Shown here: one piece after another, positions 1 to 5,634 of the stretch
Position numbering within the stretch: position 1 is the stretch's first letter
Layout of the letters: each line of letters starts with the position of its first letter
Assembly (NCBI GenBank): GCA_030146405.1
Contig: JASLBS010000232.1
Span: 1-6,614 of the forward strand
Reading direction: 5' to 3'
DNA: 6,614 nucleotides
DNA from: Arthrobacter sp.
GTDB lineage: Bacteria > Actinomycetota > Actinomycetes > Actinomycetales > Micrococcaceae
Program-made: the position numbers and the translations under genes
Notes under the pieces: model-generated
What the model saw: only the letters and a program-made list of their open reading frames with translations
Databases searched by the model: none
What the model was told of the DNA's origin: nothing

Positions 1-154
1 GGACGTCCTGCACTTCACGCGTCCCGGTGGCTGGCACAGCATCACCAACTTCGGAGCCGGACCCGTCGACCTGCCCGCGGGGGAGGTACTGCTGAGCAGC
101 GCACCACTCGTGGACGGGAAACTCCCCGCGAACACCACGGCCTGGGTCCGCTAG
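1..154 (+). CDS. GH13 alpha-glucosidase, C-terminal end (partial)
   Basis: Only the last 50 codons are in the window, read in frame 2 and ending at TAG 152-154. The peptide runs from DVLHFTRPGGWHSITNFGAG to a terminal TTAWVR. It resembles the C-terminal beta-sandwich of actinobacterial GH13 alpha-glucosidases (maltase/oligo-1,6-glucosidase type), where a short strand pair with a W-x-S/C-x-x-N-F-G pattern is followed by PAGEVLLSS and a short tail ending in W-x-x. Such enzymes release glucose from alpha-1,4- or alpha-1,6-linked oligosaccharides in the cytoplasm. The catalytic barrel lies outside the window, so substrate preference cannot be judged. Nothing links it functionally to the exopolysaccharide genes downstream, and a strong hairpin follows it. 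The family call rests on about 50 residues recognised from memory. Confidence 0.75.
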   Translation, partial: DVLHFTRPGGWHSITNFGAGPVDLPAGEVLLSSAPLVDGKLPANTTAWVR

Positions 155-168
155 CACTGGACGACTCC

Positions 169-212
169 ACGACGACGGTGGGTCACCTCGTGAGGTGGCC
201 CGCCGTCGTCGT
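169..212 (+). terminator. Long GC-rich hairpin after the alpha-glucosidase
   Basis: A 44-nt near-perfect inverted repeat begins 14 nt after the TAG stop. The arms run 169-188 and 193-212, giving about 20 pairs including two G-U wobbles, with a CGTG tetraloop at 189-192. No run of U follows (the downstream bases are CCGCACCC), which is common for actinobacterial terminators. Position and stability make it the probable 3' end of the alpha-glucosidase transcript. It could also hinder read-through into the DUF1992 gene. Confidence 0.7.
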
Positions 213-259
213 CCGCACCCGAGGGCGGGATTCCGGGCGTTCGTCCGCAGGGAAATCGG

Positions 260-940
260 TTGCGGGCCCTTTCATTACCTCGGGATACTGGTAGGACCGG
301 CACCGACGAGGCGGAGGGCAGCGGCATCAGCAGGTCCCACGAGCATGAGGAACGGCTGCGGAAAGCGGCACAGTACCGCGTGGCCCGGGGTGGTGAGGGT
401 GACGCCATGGCCGAGCTGGATCGCCAGAACGACGACGCCGAGAGCTCCGGGGACATGGCTCCGCTCCGGGAGGGTGATGACGAGGTCAAGCGTGCGCGTC
501 TGATCGTCGACCGCGCGGTGGCCGCGGGGGAGTTCGACAACCTCGCGCTGGCGGGGAAGCCTCTCCCGAATCTCGGTGAGAGCCATGATCCCGACTGGTG
601 GGTCAAGGGCCTGATCCAGCGCGAGAACATCACCGGGCTCGGTCCGCGAGCCATTCTGCTCCGGCACGAGGACGCCGCACTCGACGACCGCCTCGACCGG
701 CTCTACACGGAGCAGCAGGTCCGCGAGACCCTCGCGGACTTCAACTACCAGGTGATCGATGCGCGGCGACAGCTTCTCGGCGGGCCGCCGGTCATCACCA
801 AGCTGCGGGACGTGGATCTCGAAGTGGAGCGGTGGCACGAGCGCCGTGCAGAGGCACGGCGGGTAACCGAGGCAGCAGCGCCGCCTGAGGAGGAGGCCAG
901 GGTCTCGCTGTGGCGGCGGATGCTGCGCCGTCGTAGCTGA
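260..940 (+). CDS. DUF1992 (DnaJ homologue subfamily C member 28-like) domain protein
   Basis: Conserved protein of unknown function. The DUF1992 core includes GEFDNLALAGKPLP, then HDPDWWVKGLIQRE and the run DARRQLLGGPPVITKLRD; numbered from ATG 407 these fall at about residues 41-54, 60-73 and 118-135. The protein is predicted soluble, with no signal peptide or membrane segment, and ends in a basic RRRS tail. The start is uncertain. TTG 260 has an AGGGA SD 6 nt upstream and keeps the RKAAQYRVAR stretch, which looks like the N-terminal element of actinobacterial members. However, codons before about 296 lack the G/C third-position bias. ATG 407 (GAGGG, 7-nt spacer) is the best conventional start but loses that element. 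GTG 380 has no good SD. An ATC at 326 behind GGAGGG would fit codon use best. The gene converges on the GT2 gene with an 18-nt gap and no obvious terminator between them. Confidence 0.85.
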   Translation: MRALSLPRDTGRTGTDEAEGSGISRSHEHEERLRKAAQYRVARGGEGDAMAELDRQNDDAESSGDMAPLREGDDEVKRARLIVDRAVAAGEFDNLALAGKPLPNLGESHDPDWWVKGLIQRENITGLGPRAILLRHEDAALDDRLDRLYTEQQVRETLADFNYQVIDARRQLLGGPPVITKLRDVDLEVERWHERRAEARRVTEAAAPPEEEARVSLWRRMLRRRS

Positions 941-958
941 GCGTCAGGTCGGTGCCCG

Positions 959-3040
959 TCACACCCTCTTCTGCCGGGACTTCGCCGCATCGATGTCCGA
1001 TCGGTAGTGCTCGTAGCCGCGGTAGCGGACGGCGTCGATGATGACGCTGAAGATCACGAGGTCGAACACAACCCAGACCAGGTTGACCGATGTGCCCAGG
1101 ACGTCCGCCTGACCCGAGGCGAGCCGGATGAGCCCCACCACCGCAGCTGCCACGAGCAGGCCCATGGCCCACAGCTGCGGTTTCACGAGGTCCCACCGGA
1201 GCTGGTCGTCCTGCTGCAGGGTCTTCGGTGTGACGGCGAAGTCAAGGCTCTTGCCGAGGTAGACGTTGCCGAACGCCGACGTGATGGAGCGGATCCAGAC
1301 GGGGAAGAGGGCCAGCGAGTACTGCTGCCCTCGCCACGTCTTCACACCCTTGCCGACCACGACGAAGAGGAGCTGGTTCACCACGAGGAACGGGATGAGG
1401 CGTAGGAAGAACTCGGTGCTGATCGACTGGACCGGGAGGATCCCGAAGAACAGGTAGATGATGGGGGCGCCGATGTACACGAGGGCAGCGAAACCCGAGA
1501 GGTAGCTCCACATGGTCGCGGCGTACATGAGCCGCTGGGCGAAGCTGAGGCCCTTCTGCGCGAAGGGGTTCTCCCGGAACATGACCTGGGCCGTTCCCTG
1601 GGCCCACCGGAGGCGCTGGGTGAGCATGGACTTGAGGTCCTCGGGCGCGAGACCGTCAGCGAGCTTCTCGTGGTGGTAGGCGGACTCCCAGCCGAGACTG
1701 TGCAGGCGCATGCAGGTGGCCATGTCCTCGGTGACCGAGATGGTGGCCATGGGCATCACCGCTTGAGCCTCTCCGCCACGGTCGGCGTTGACCGACTCGA
1801 TCATGACCCTGACGGCGTCGATGGCCGCGAGCGGGGACCAGGAGCGCTGCGAGAGCTGCTCGAGCGCGGCATCGTCGACGCCGGAGAGGCCCGAACTGCC
1901 CGAGCCCCGGGCATCGACGTCCAGACCCTCGATGTCCAGGTCGCCGAGATCGCCGAGATCACCGAGGGAGGACAGGTCCTCCTGGAACGCTGCGATGTCC
2001 GCCGCGACGAGCTTCCGGGTGACAGCGACGACGCGCTGCTGGAACTCGTACGTCACTTCGGAGATGCCATGACCCTTCTGCAGCCGTCGTCGGACCCTGC
2101 GCAGGTCCTTCGCGACGAGGTCCAGCGCCTCATTGACGCGCTCACTGTCCGGGCCGAGATTCTTCCTGGCTTTGGCGATGACGCGGTCCGAGGTCCGCAA
2201 CGCCTTGTGGAGCGATAACTCGATCTCCGTGACGTACCGCGTGACGCCGAGCTGCATGAGGGCTTCACGGCGGATCAGGGCGTTGGAACCGCAGAAGAAG
2301 GCCGCATTCCATCCGTCCTTGCCCTGCTGGATCGGCCCGTAGAACAGCGGGGCCTGGCTGCCCAGCGGATCCGAGTCGGGGACGTTGACGAACACCTGGG
2401 GTGTCTGGACCAGGGCCATCTTCTCGTTGGTGAAGTAGCCCAGGGTGCGGTCGAGGATCGTGGGGTCAGGGATCTGGTCGGCGTCGAGGATCAGGAGGAA
2501 CTCGCCGTCGGTCGAGGCGAGCGCATTGTTCAGGTTGCCGGCCTTCGCATGGCGCGGCATGTCCTTCCAGTCCGCGGACCGGGTGATCCAGCCGATACCC
2601 TCCGCCTCCGCTGCAGCACGCACCTCGGGGCGGTTGCCGTCGTCGAGGATCCAGGTCCTGTGCGGGTAGCGGATGGCCTTCGCAGCCCGTGCCGTGGTGA
2701 GCACGAGGTCCAGGGGTTCGTTGTAGGTGGTGATGAACACGTCGACGGTGAGGCCCTCGGGCGCCTCGGGTGGTTCCCGCTTCTTCAGCCGCCAGACGGT
2801 GAACCCGAACAGGAGGGAGTCGATCAGGGAGTAGGTCTCCGCCAGCACCAGCGGGATGGCGATCCACCAGGCGTCCCAGTTGATGGAGTAGAGCCAGCGC
2901 CAACCGACGTAGTTGATCCCCAGCACCGCCGTGACCAGCACGATCGACCGGATGAGCAGGGTTCGCCCGCCCGAGGACGTCCGGGTGACCCGCCCCGGTT
3001 CGTGGCTCGCCGAAGAATCAGGTGGTGATTGGGTCCCCAT
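959..3040 (-). CDS. Membrane GT2 glycosyltransferase, cellulose-synthase type, with large internal insertion
   Basis: A 693-residue processive-type family 2 glycosyltransferase, expected to polymerise a nucleotide-sugar on the cytoplasmic face and export the glycan. Two membrane segments (about 26-50 and 57-83) precede the GT-A domain. Catalytic motifs are D133-D134-G135, D186-A-D188, T437-E438-D439 and Q475-R-L-R-W479. At least four hydrophobic segments follow (about 503-533, 543-563, 621-640, 650-670). The C-terminus stops after the last helix, so there is no PilZ domain. Residues about 266-430, between FFCGSNALIRREAL and the TED motif, form a charged, largely helical insertion containing a GDLGDLGDLD run and a Gly/Ser stretch. 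DxD and TED are thus about 250 residues apart, against roughly 95 in Rhodobacter BcsA. The start at 3040 is preferred over the 77-codon upstream extension, because the extension crosses the divergent control region and reads as low-complexity basic sequence. GGAG lies just before ATG, with a further GTGGAG upstream. The product could be cellulose, another beta-glucan or a different polymer; sequence alone does not say. Confidence 0.9.
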   Translation of the reverse strand: MGTQSPPDSSASHEPGRVTRTSSGGRTLLIRSIVLVTAVLGINYVGWRWLYSINWDAWWIAIPLVLAETYSLIDSLLFGFTVWRLKKREPPEAPEGLTVDVFITTYNEPLDLVLTTARAAKAIRYPHRTWILDDGNRPEVRAAAEAEGIGWITRSADWKDMPRHAKAGNLNNALASTDGEFLLILDADQIPDPTILDRTLGYFTNEKMALVQTPQVFVNVPDSDPLGSQAPLFYGPIQQGKDGWNAAFFCGSNALIRREALMQLGVTRYVTEIELSLHKALRTSDRVIAKARKNLGPDSERVNEALDLVAKDLRRVRRRLQKGHGISEVTYEFQQRVVAVTRKLVAADIAAFQEDLSSLGDLGDLGDLDIEGLDVDARGSGSSGLSGVDDAALEQLSQRSWSPLAAIDAVRVMIESVNADRGGEAQAVMPMATISVTEDMATCMRLHSLGWESAYHHEKLADGLAPEDLKSMLTQRLRWAQGTAQVMFRENPFAQKGLSFAQRLMYAATMWSYLSGFAALVYIGAPIIYLFFGILPVQSISTEFFLRLIPFLVVNQLLFVVVGKGVKTWRGQQYSLALFPVWIRSITSAFGNVYLGKSLDFAVTPKTLQQDDQLRWDLVKPQLWAMGLLVAAAVVGLIRLASGQADVLGTSVNLVWVVFDLVIFSVIIDAVRYRGYEHYRSDIDAAKSRQKRV
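1941..1967 (-). repeat. Three 9-nt tandem repeats coding for GDL units in the GT2 insertion
   Basis: Two exact copies of TCGCCGAGA (1941-1949, 1950-1958) and a third diverged copy encode the GDLGDLGDL run at residues 360-368 of the minus-strand GT2. It is an in-frame short repeat within the low-complexity part of the insertion, and copy number may vary between strains. Confidence 0.75.
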
Positions 3041-3088
3041 GCTCCAGCACGCTCCACTTCCTGCTTGTTGTGCGCAAAAGGCACTGCT

Positions 3089-3135
3089 CCGGTGACTTGT
3101 GTGCGCCGGGATGGCCGCACTGAGACGCTCACCGG
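3089..3135 (-). promoter_or_regulatory. Nested inverted repeats in the presumed 5' leader of the GT2
   Basis: An outer pair CCGGTGA (3089-3095) / TCACCGG (3129-3135) encloses an inner pair GTGCG (3101-3105) / CGCAC (3116-3120). In minus-strand RNA this could form a two-tier stem about 50 nt upstream of the GT2 start. I do not recognise it as a known riboswitch class. It could be an RNA element or simply GC-rich DNA palindromes. Confidence 0.35.
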
Positions 3136-3148
3136 GTCCCTGGGGACC
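3135..3148. promoter_or_regulatory. Perfect palindrome, possible operator (GT2 side)
   Basis: GGTCCC and GGGACC flank a 2-nt centre (TG). The 6-bp arms are exact. It sits just beside the AT-rich patch, on the side leading to the minus-strand GT2 gene, which suits a repressor or activator site. No regulator family is implied by the sequence. Confidence 0.35.
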
Positions 3149-3151
3149 TTC

Positions 3152-3170
3152 GAGTATGAACTTAAGGTAC
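3152..3170. promoter_or_regulatory. AT-rich patch, candidate divergent promoter core
   Basis: The only clearly AT-rich stretch in the divergent region. On the plus strand it contains TAAGGT (3163-3168), which fits the actinobacterial -10 pattern TAnnnT. On the minus strand it contains CATACT and TAAGTT. No convincing -35 box sits at standard spacing on either strand. Its position between two palindromes and between divergent genes supports a promoter role; the exact transcription starts are not determinable. Confidence 0.35.
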
Positions 3171-3185
3171 CCGAGCGGGGGCGCG

Positions 3186-3203
3186 GAACCGCACCTGCGG
3201 TTC
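3186..3203. promoter_or_regulatory. Perfect palindrome, possible operator (glucanase side)
   Basis: GAACCGCA and TGCGGTTC are exact 8-nt arms around a CC centre. An overlapping alternative stem pairs CCGCACC (3189-3195) with GGTGCGG (3205-3211). It lies on the plus-strand side of the AT-rich patch, mirroring the palindrome at 3135-3148. It could be a transcription-factor site, or a hairpin in the long 5' UTR of the glucanase gene. Confidence 0.4.
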
Positions 3204-3327
3204 GGGTGCGGCAATCCTGATGAATTGCTGCGCCTACCGACCGGAGGAGTACGGGTGCAGTGCGGGACCATTGGATGGCTGGTGAACCGCCTTCAGCAGG
3301 TTCGCCGGCCCAGCCGGGCAACCGCTC

Positions 3328-3401
3328 AGCGACAAGGGCAAACCCGGTGCGAACCGGGGACGCAAAGCCACGGGACCCTCGCGGTCAGCCGGGCTACCCA
3401 A
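3328..3401 (+). promoter_or_regulatory. Cyclic-di-GMP-I (GEMM-I) riboswitch
   Basis: An aptamer that binds c-di-GMP in mRNA. Conserved landmarks appear in order: ACAAGGGCAAACC (3332-3344); a 5-6 bp stem CCGGT/ACCGG closed by the GNRA loop GCGA (3349-3352); the hallmark GGACGCAAAGCC (3358-3369); a second stem CGG-GACC (3371-3377) / GGTC-AG-CCG (3383-3391) with a CTCGC loop; and the closing AGCCGGGCTACCC (3387-3399). By analogy with the Vc2 aptamer, G3338, C3397 and A3365 correspond to G20, C92 and A47, the two guanine-contacting bases and the base stacked between them. That correspondence is my alignment from memory. The second stem is unusually short. The aptamer ends 6 nt before the GGAGG of the glucanase gene, so control of translation initiation is the natural reading. 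No terminator hairpin with a U-run is visible, and on/off polarity cannot be told. Confidence 0.93.
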
Positions 3402-3405
3402 CAGT

Positions 3406-3410
3406 GGAGG
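3406..3410 (+). promoter_or_regulatory. Shine-Dalgarno of the glucanase-like gene, next to the riboswitch
   Basis: GGAGG lies 8 nt before ATG 3419. It fixes the start codon and falls immediately after the aptamer. It could be masked by a small hairpin, GTGG (3404-3407) with CCAC (3414-3417). GAGG (3407-3410) is also complementary to CCTC (3377-3380) in the second aptamer stem and loop. Either pairing could be the expression platform. Confidence 0.75.
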
Positions 3411-3418
3411 CTCCCACC

Positions 3419-4786
3419 ATGTCCATCGCGTCTGCCTATCGACCTGCTACTCGGCGAAGGGCTCGTGTCCGTCGATCCATCGCTGGATCGGCCCTTGCAG
3501 CACTGTTGCTCGGAGCCCTCGTACCGGCTCCCGGCGTCGCGGCCGAGACGGCATCCATCACCGCGGACCCGGGTCCTTCGGGTGACTTCGCCTGGGAGGG
3601 CTTCAACTGGGAGAAGCGCCGGTATGGAGGCGGACCGAACTACAACGGGAAGTTCGACCCGGCCAATGTCAGCAGCCCCGACGCGAACGGTCACGTGACC
3701 CTGACCCTTTCGAATCCCACAGGGCAGTCCCCGATCGGCGCCGAACTCATTTCCACCCGGAAGGGATTCGGTTACGGCACCTACAGCACCACGGTGGAGA
3801 AGGATCTCTCCGCCATGCAGAAGGAAGTGGTGTGGGGGTGTCTTTTCACCTACGACGCCTCTGTGGCCCCGGGGTACAACGAGGTGGACCTGTGTGAGGC
3901 CAGTGCCTGGGGCGGAGGACCCTCCGGGCAGGTATGGCCCATCACACAGGGGCACGGCTACTGGTTCGATGCGAGCAAGCCGCCGGGTCTGGGCAACGAC
4001 ACCACGATCTTCGGCGTGACGGAGCATCCTGTGCTCACCCACCGGCTGGTATGGGAACCGAAGAAGCTGACGTTCGAGACCTTCGCAGGGGACGGTTACT
4101 CGGGGCCCCTGCTCAAGCGCACAGTGCTGCAGGGCGAGAACGTTCCCACACCCGCTCGTGAGGCTGTCCACTTCAACCTCTGGGTTGCCGGCGGCGGTGG
4201 AGGAGACCCGGCGCACGTGAAGCCCGAGAAGGTCGTTGTGCGGGACTTCGCATTCACCCCGGCCGGCGCCGTCGTGGCACCGCCCGTCGTCGCACCGGTT
4301 CCTTTGCCCCCTGCGGCACCCACATCGGCACCCACGCCGACACCGACGACGCCGGCACCTGCACCCAGCGTGGGGCCCTTTCCGACGCTACCGGCACCTG
4401 GACCCACTGCGGCACCTGCGCCGACGAAGCCAGCGCCGACGCCCTCCGCGGCACCCGCGCCGACGAACCCGGCACCCACGCCCACCGTGGTTCCTGCGCC
4501 TAAGAAGCCGGTACCGGCCAAGCCTGTGCTCACGAAACCGAAACCAGCGAAACCTTCGTCTCTGAGCATCAAGATCGCGGCGAAGAGTTCCAAGGCCCGC
4601 GGCACGGTCTCGAACACGCTGAGCTGGTCCGGGACCAAGGGATCCACGGTGACCCTGGTGGGCAACGGCGTCCGACAGACCGTCAAGAACACCGGCAGCA
4701 CGACCACGACGACGAAGGCCGCCTCTGTCCGCTACCAGATCTGCGAGGCGTCACGCTGCTCTCCGGTGGTGCGAGGCGGCCGGTAG
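3419..4786 (+). CDS. Secreted GH16-like beta-glucanase with Pro-rich linker and C-terminal beta-sandwich domain
   Basis: A 455-residue exported protein, probably cleaving or binding a beta-glucan-type polysaccharide outside the cell. Residues 1-42 form a signal peptide: an Arg-rich n-region, the hydrophobic core IAGSALAALLLGALV, and probable cleavage after GVAA. Residues about 45-280 resemble the GH16 jelly roll, with the catalytic-type motif E155-V-D157-L-C-E160 matching ExDxxE (nucleophile, helper, acid/base), preceded by a GFGYGTYSTTVE strand. C141 and C159 could form a disulfide. Residues about 281-379 are a Pro/Ala/Thr/Lys linker. Residues about 380-455 include LSWSG, NGVRQT and RYQICEASRCS, resembling a small fibronectin-like domain at the C-terminus of secreted actinobacterial hydrolases. 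ATG 3419 is chosen because of its GGAGG; an in-frame GTG at 3260 would translate through the riboswitch. The c-di-GMP riboswitch lies directly upstream, and the GT2 synthase is divergent. The role resembles BcsZ-type hydrolases by position only; a carbohydrate-binding, non-catalytic role remains possible. Confidence 0.85.
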   Translation: MSIASAYRPATRRRARVRRSIAGSALAALLLGALVPAPGVAAETASITADPGPSGDFAWEGFNWEKRRYGGGPNYNGKFDPANVSSPDANGHVTLTLSNPTGQSPIGAELISTRKGFGYGTYSTTVEKDLSAMQKEVVWGCLFTYDASVAPGYNEVDLCEASAWGGGPSGQVWPITQGHGYWFDASKPPGLGNDTTIFGVTEHPVLTHRLVWEPKKLTFETFAGDGYSGPLLKRTVLQGENVPTPAREAVHFNLWVAGGGGGDPAHVKPEKVVVRDFAFTPAGAVVAPPVVAPVPLPPAAPTSAPTPTPTTPAPAPSVGPFPTLPAPGPTAAPAPTKPAPTPSAAPAPTNPAPTPTVVPAPKKPVPAKPVLTKPKPAKPSSLSIKIAAKSSKARGTVSNTLSWSGTKGSTVTLVGNGVRQTVKNTGSTTTTTKAASVRYQICEASRCSPVVRGGR

Positions 4787-4818
4787 GGGTCCGTCGGATT
4801 GCGGACGGCGTAGCCCCC
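4786..4818 (+). terminator. Possible terminator hairpin after the glucanase-like gene
   Basis: GGGG (4786-4789) and CCGTC (4791-4795) can pair with GACGG (4804-4808) and CCCC (4814-4817), with an 8-nt loop and a small internal loop. It overlaps the last base of the TAG stop. No U-run follows, so this is a moderate-strength candidate based on position and fold. Confidence 0.4.
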
Positions 4819-5011
4819 AGTTCCGGCACCGGCGACGGAGGTTACGAGCGGCGTTGGTTGCTCGGGCCGGGCGACGACGACCACTGCGACCGGCTCATGC
4901 GCACTCCCGCACGGTGCCATCGGGTATCGGCACTGTTCTGTCCATCCGGCTGACGGCACGGAGGGGTGCGGGAGGGGCGGAAGCTGGTGGGACCGTGACT
5001 GACCCGGCCCC
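4819..5011. other. Non-coding stretch, nothing recognised
   Basis: GC-rich intergenic sequence after the glucanase-like gene. I see no credible coding region, RNA gene, promoter or long repeat. The open frames on the minus strand here run through Pro/Ser/Arg-rich sequence with no family resemblance. Confidence 0.5.
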
Positions 5012-5293
5012 GTGACCGGCATCGGACCGATCATCGCCGCACCGGTCCCCACGGTCGACACGGTGGTGCTCCTGTTGGTGATCACTGTCGGCGTCCTCCC
5101 TTGGGCGGAAGTCCCGGACCCGTTCGCGCCGGCCATGGCCGTCCTCCGTGGTGCGCTCCAGCTCGGCGTGATCCTCGGCGGACTTCCGCCACTCGAGGAT
5201 GGACGGTTCCGGATCCTGGCGTGCATGGCGCTGATGGCTGTCGGCACGCTGAGTGCCCTGGTGATGGTACGGGCCGGCGTCCATGAGTGCTGA
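5012..5293 (+). CDS. Small hydrophobic hypothetical protein (doubtful)
   Basis: A 93-residue frame from GTG 5012 with about 83% G/C at third codon positions, as expected for a real gene in this genome. It shows three hydrophobic stretches at about residues 17-30, 40-57 and 67-88, suggesting a small membrane protein. Against it, the start has no good SD, an in-frame TGA lies only 12 nt upstream, and I recognise no family. Hydrophobic frames also arise by chance in GC-rich DNA. It may be a real small membrane protein, the remnant of a larger gene, or an artefact. Confidence 0.35.
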   Translation: MTGIGPIIAAPVPTVDTVVLLLVITVGVLPWAEVPDPFAPAMAVLRGALQLGVILGGLPPLEDGRFRILACMALMAVGTLSALVMVRAGVHEC

Positions 5294-5488
5294 TCGGCAG
5301 CGTCGGGCTGGAGAGTGATCAATCTCACAACATTGCGGCCCGGCTATGGATGACACCCGAAATCGCCTCGTTCGTCGTTGAAAACAGCGTCAGAATCACG
5401 CCGGGGAGTCGATTCCTCGGATCCCGGCAGTATCCGCCCACGAATCCTGCACGGTCATGGAGTATCTCCTAAGTGGCAGAAGCGCCTT

Positions 5489-5528
5489 GAGTGAGTATCC
5501 CTCGGCTGATCTGACGTAGCGCTCACTC
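5489..5528. repeat. Inverted repeat GAGTGAG / CTCACTC
   Basis: Exact 7-nt arms at 5489-5495 and 5522-5528 with a 26-nt spacer. It lies upstream of the second GT2 leader. It may be a paired operator or a weak stem, and no function is assigned. Confidence 0.4.
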
Positions 5529-5634
5529 GTGTGCGAGCCGCGGGTGCAGAACCATTCTGGATGAGAACGTACGTCTGGGCCACCACTATGCTCTCGCGGC
5601 GATCTACCGGGGGTCAGGTATCAGCTGCGCGCAC

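Noticed and set aside
3041..3271. 77-codon upstream extension of the minus-strand GT2
   Set aside because: It crosses the divergent palindromes and promoter patch, reads as unstructured basic sequence, and ATG 3040 has its own SD-like GGAG.
3260..3418. In-frame GTG extension of the glucanase-like gene (53 extra codons)
   Set aside because: It would translate through the whole c-di-GMP aptamer and put the signal peptide far from the N-terminus. ATG 3419 has a well-spaced GGAGG.
3099..3698. 199-codon plus-strand frame through the control region and the start of the glucanase-like gene
   Set aside because: It overlaps the riboswitch and the signal-peptide region in another frame and shows no family resemblance, so it is a shadow of GC-rich sequence.
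4290..4550. Possible repeat array or CRISPR in the linker region
   Set aside because: Repetition is at codon level (Pro/Ala/Thr) with no constant repeat unit or spacers.
4096..4707. Minus-strand Gly/Ala-rich frame opposite the Pro-rich linker
   Set aside because: It is the antisense reflection of the linker's repetitive codons.
4732..5356. Minus-strand frames of 153 and 198 codons over the intergenic region
   Set aside because: They are Pro/Ser/Arg-rich with no recognisable domain, overlap the glucanase end or the better-supported plus frame, and lack good starts.
5287..5472. 61-codon frame overlapping the end of the small hydrophobic ORF
   Set aside because: It has no SD, no domain, and runs through the less GC-rich intergenic stretch without codon bias.
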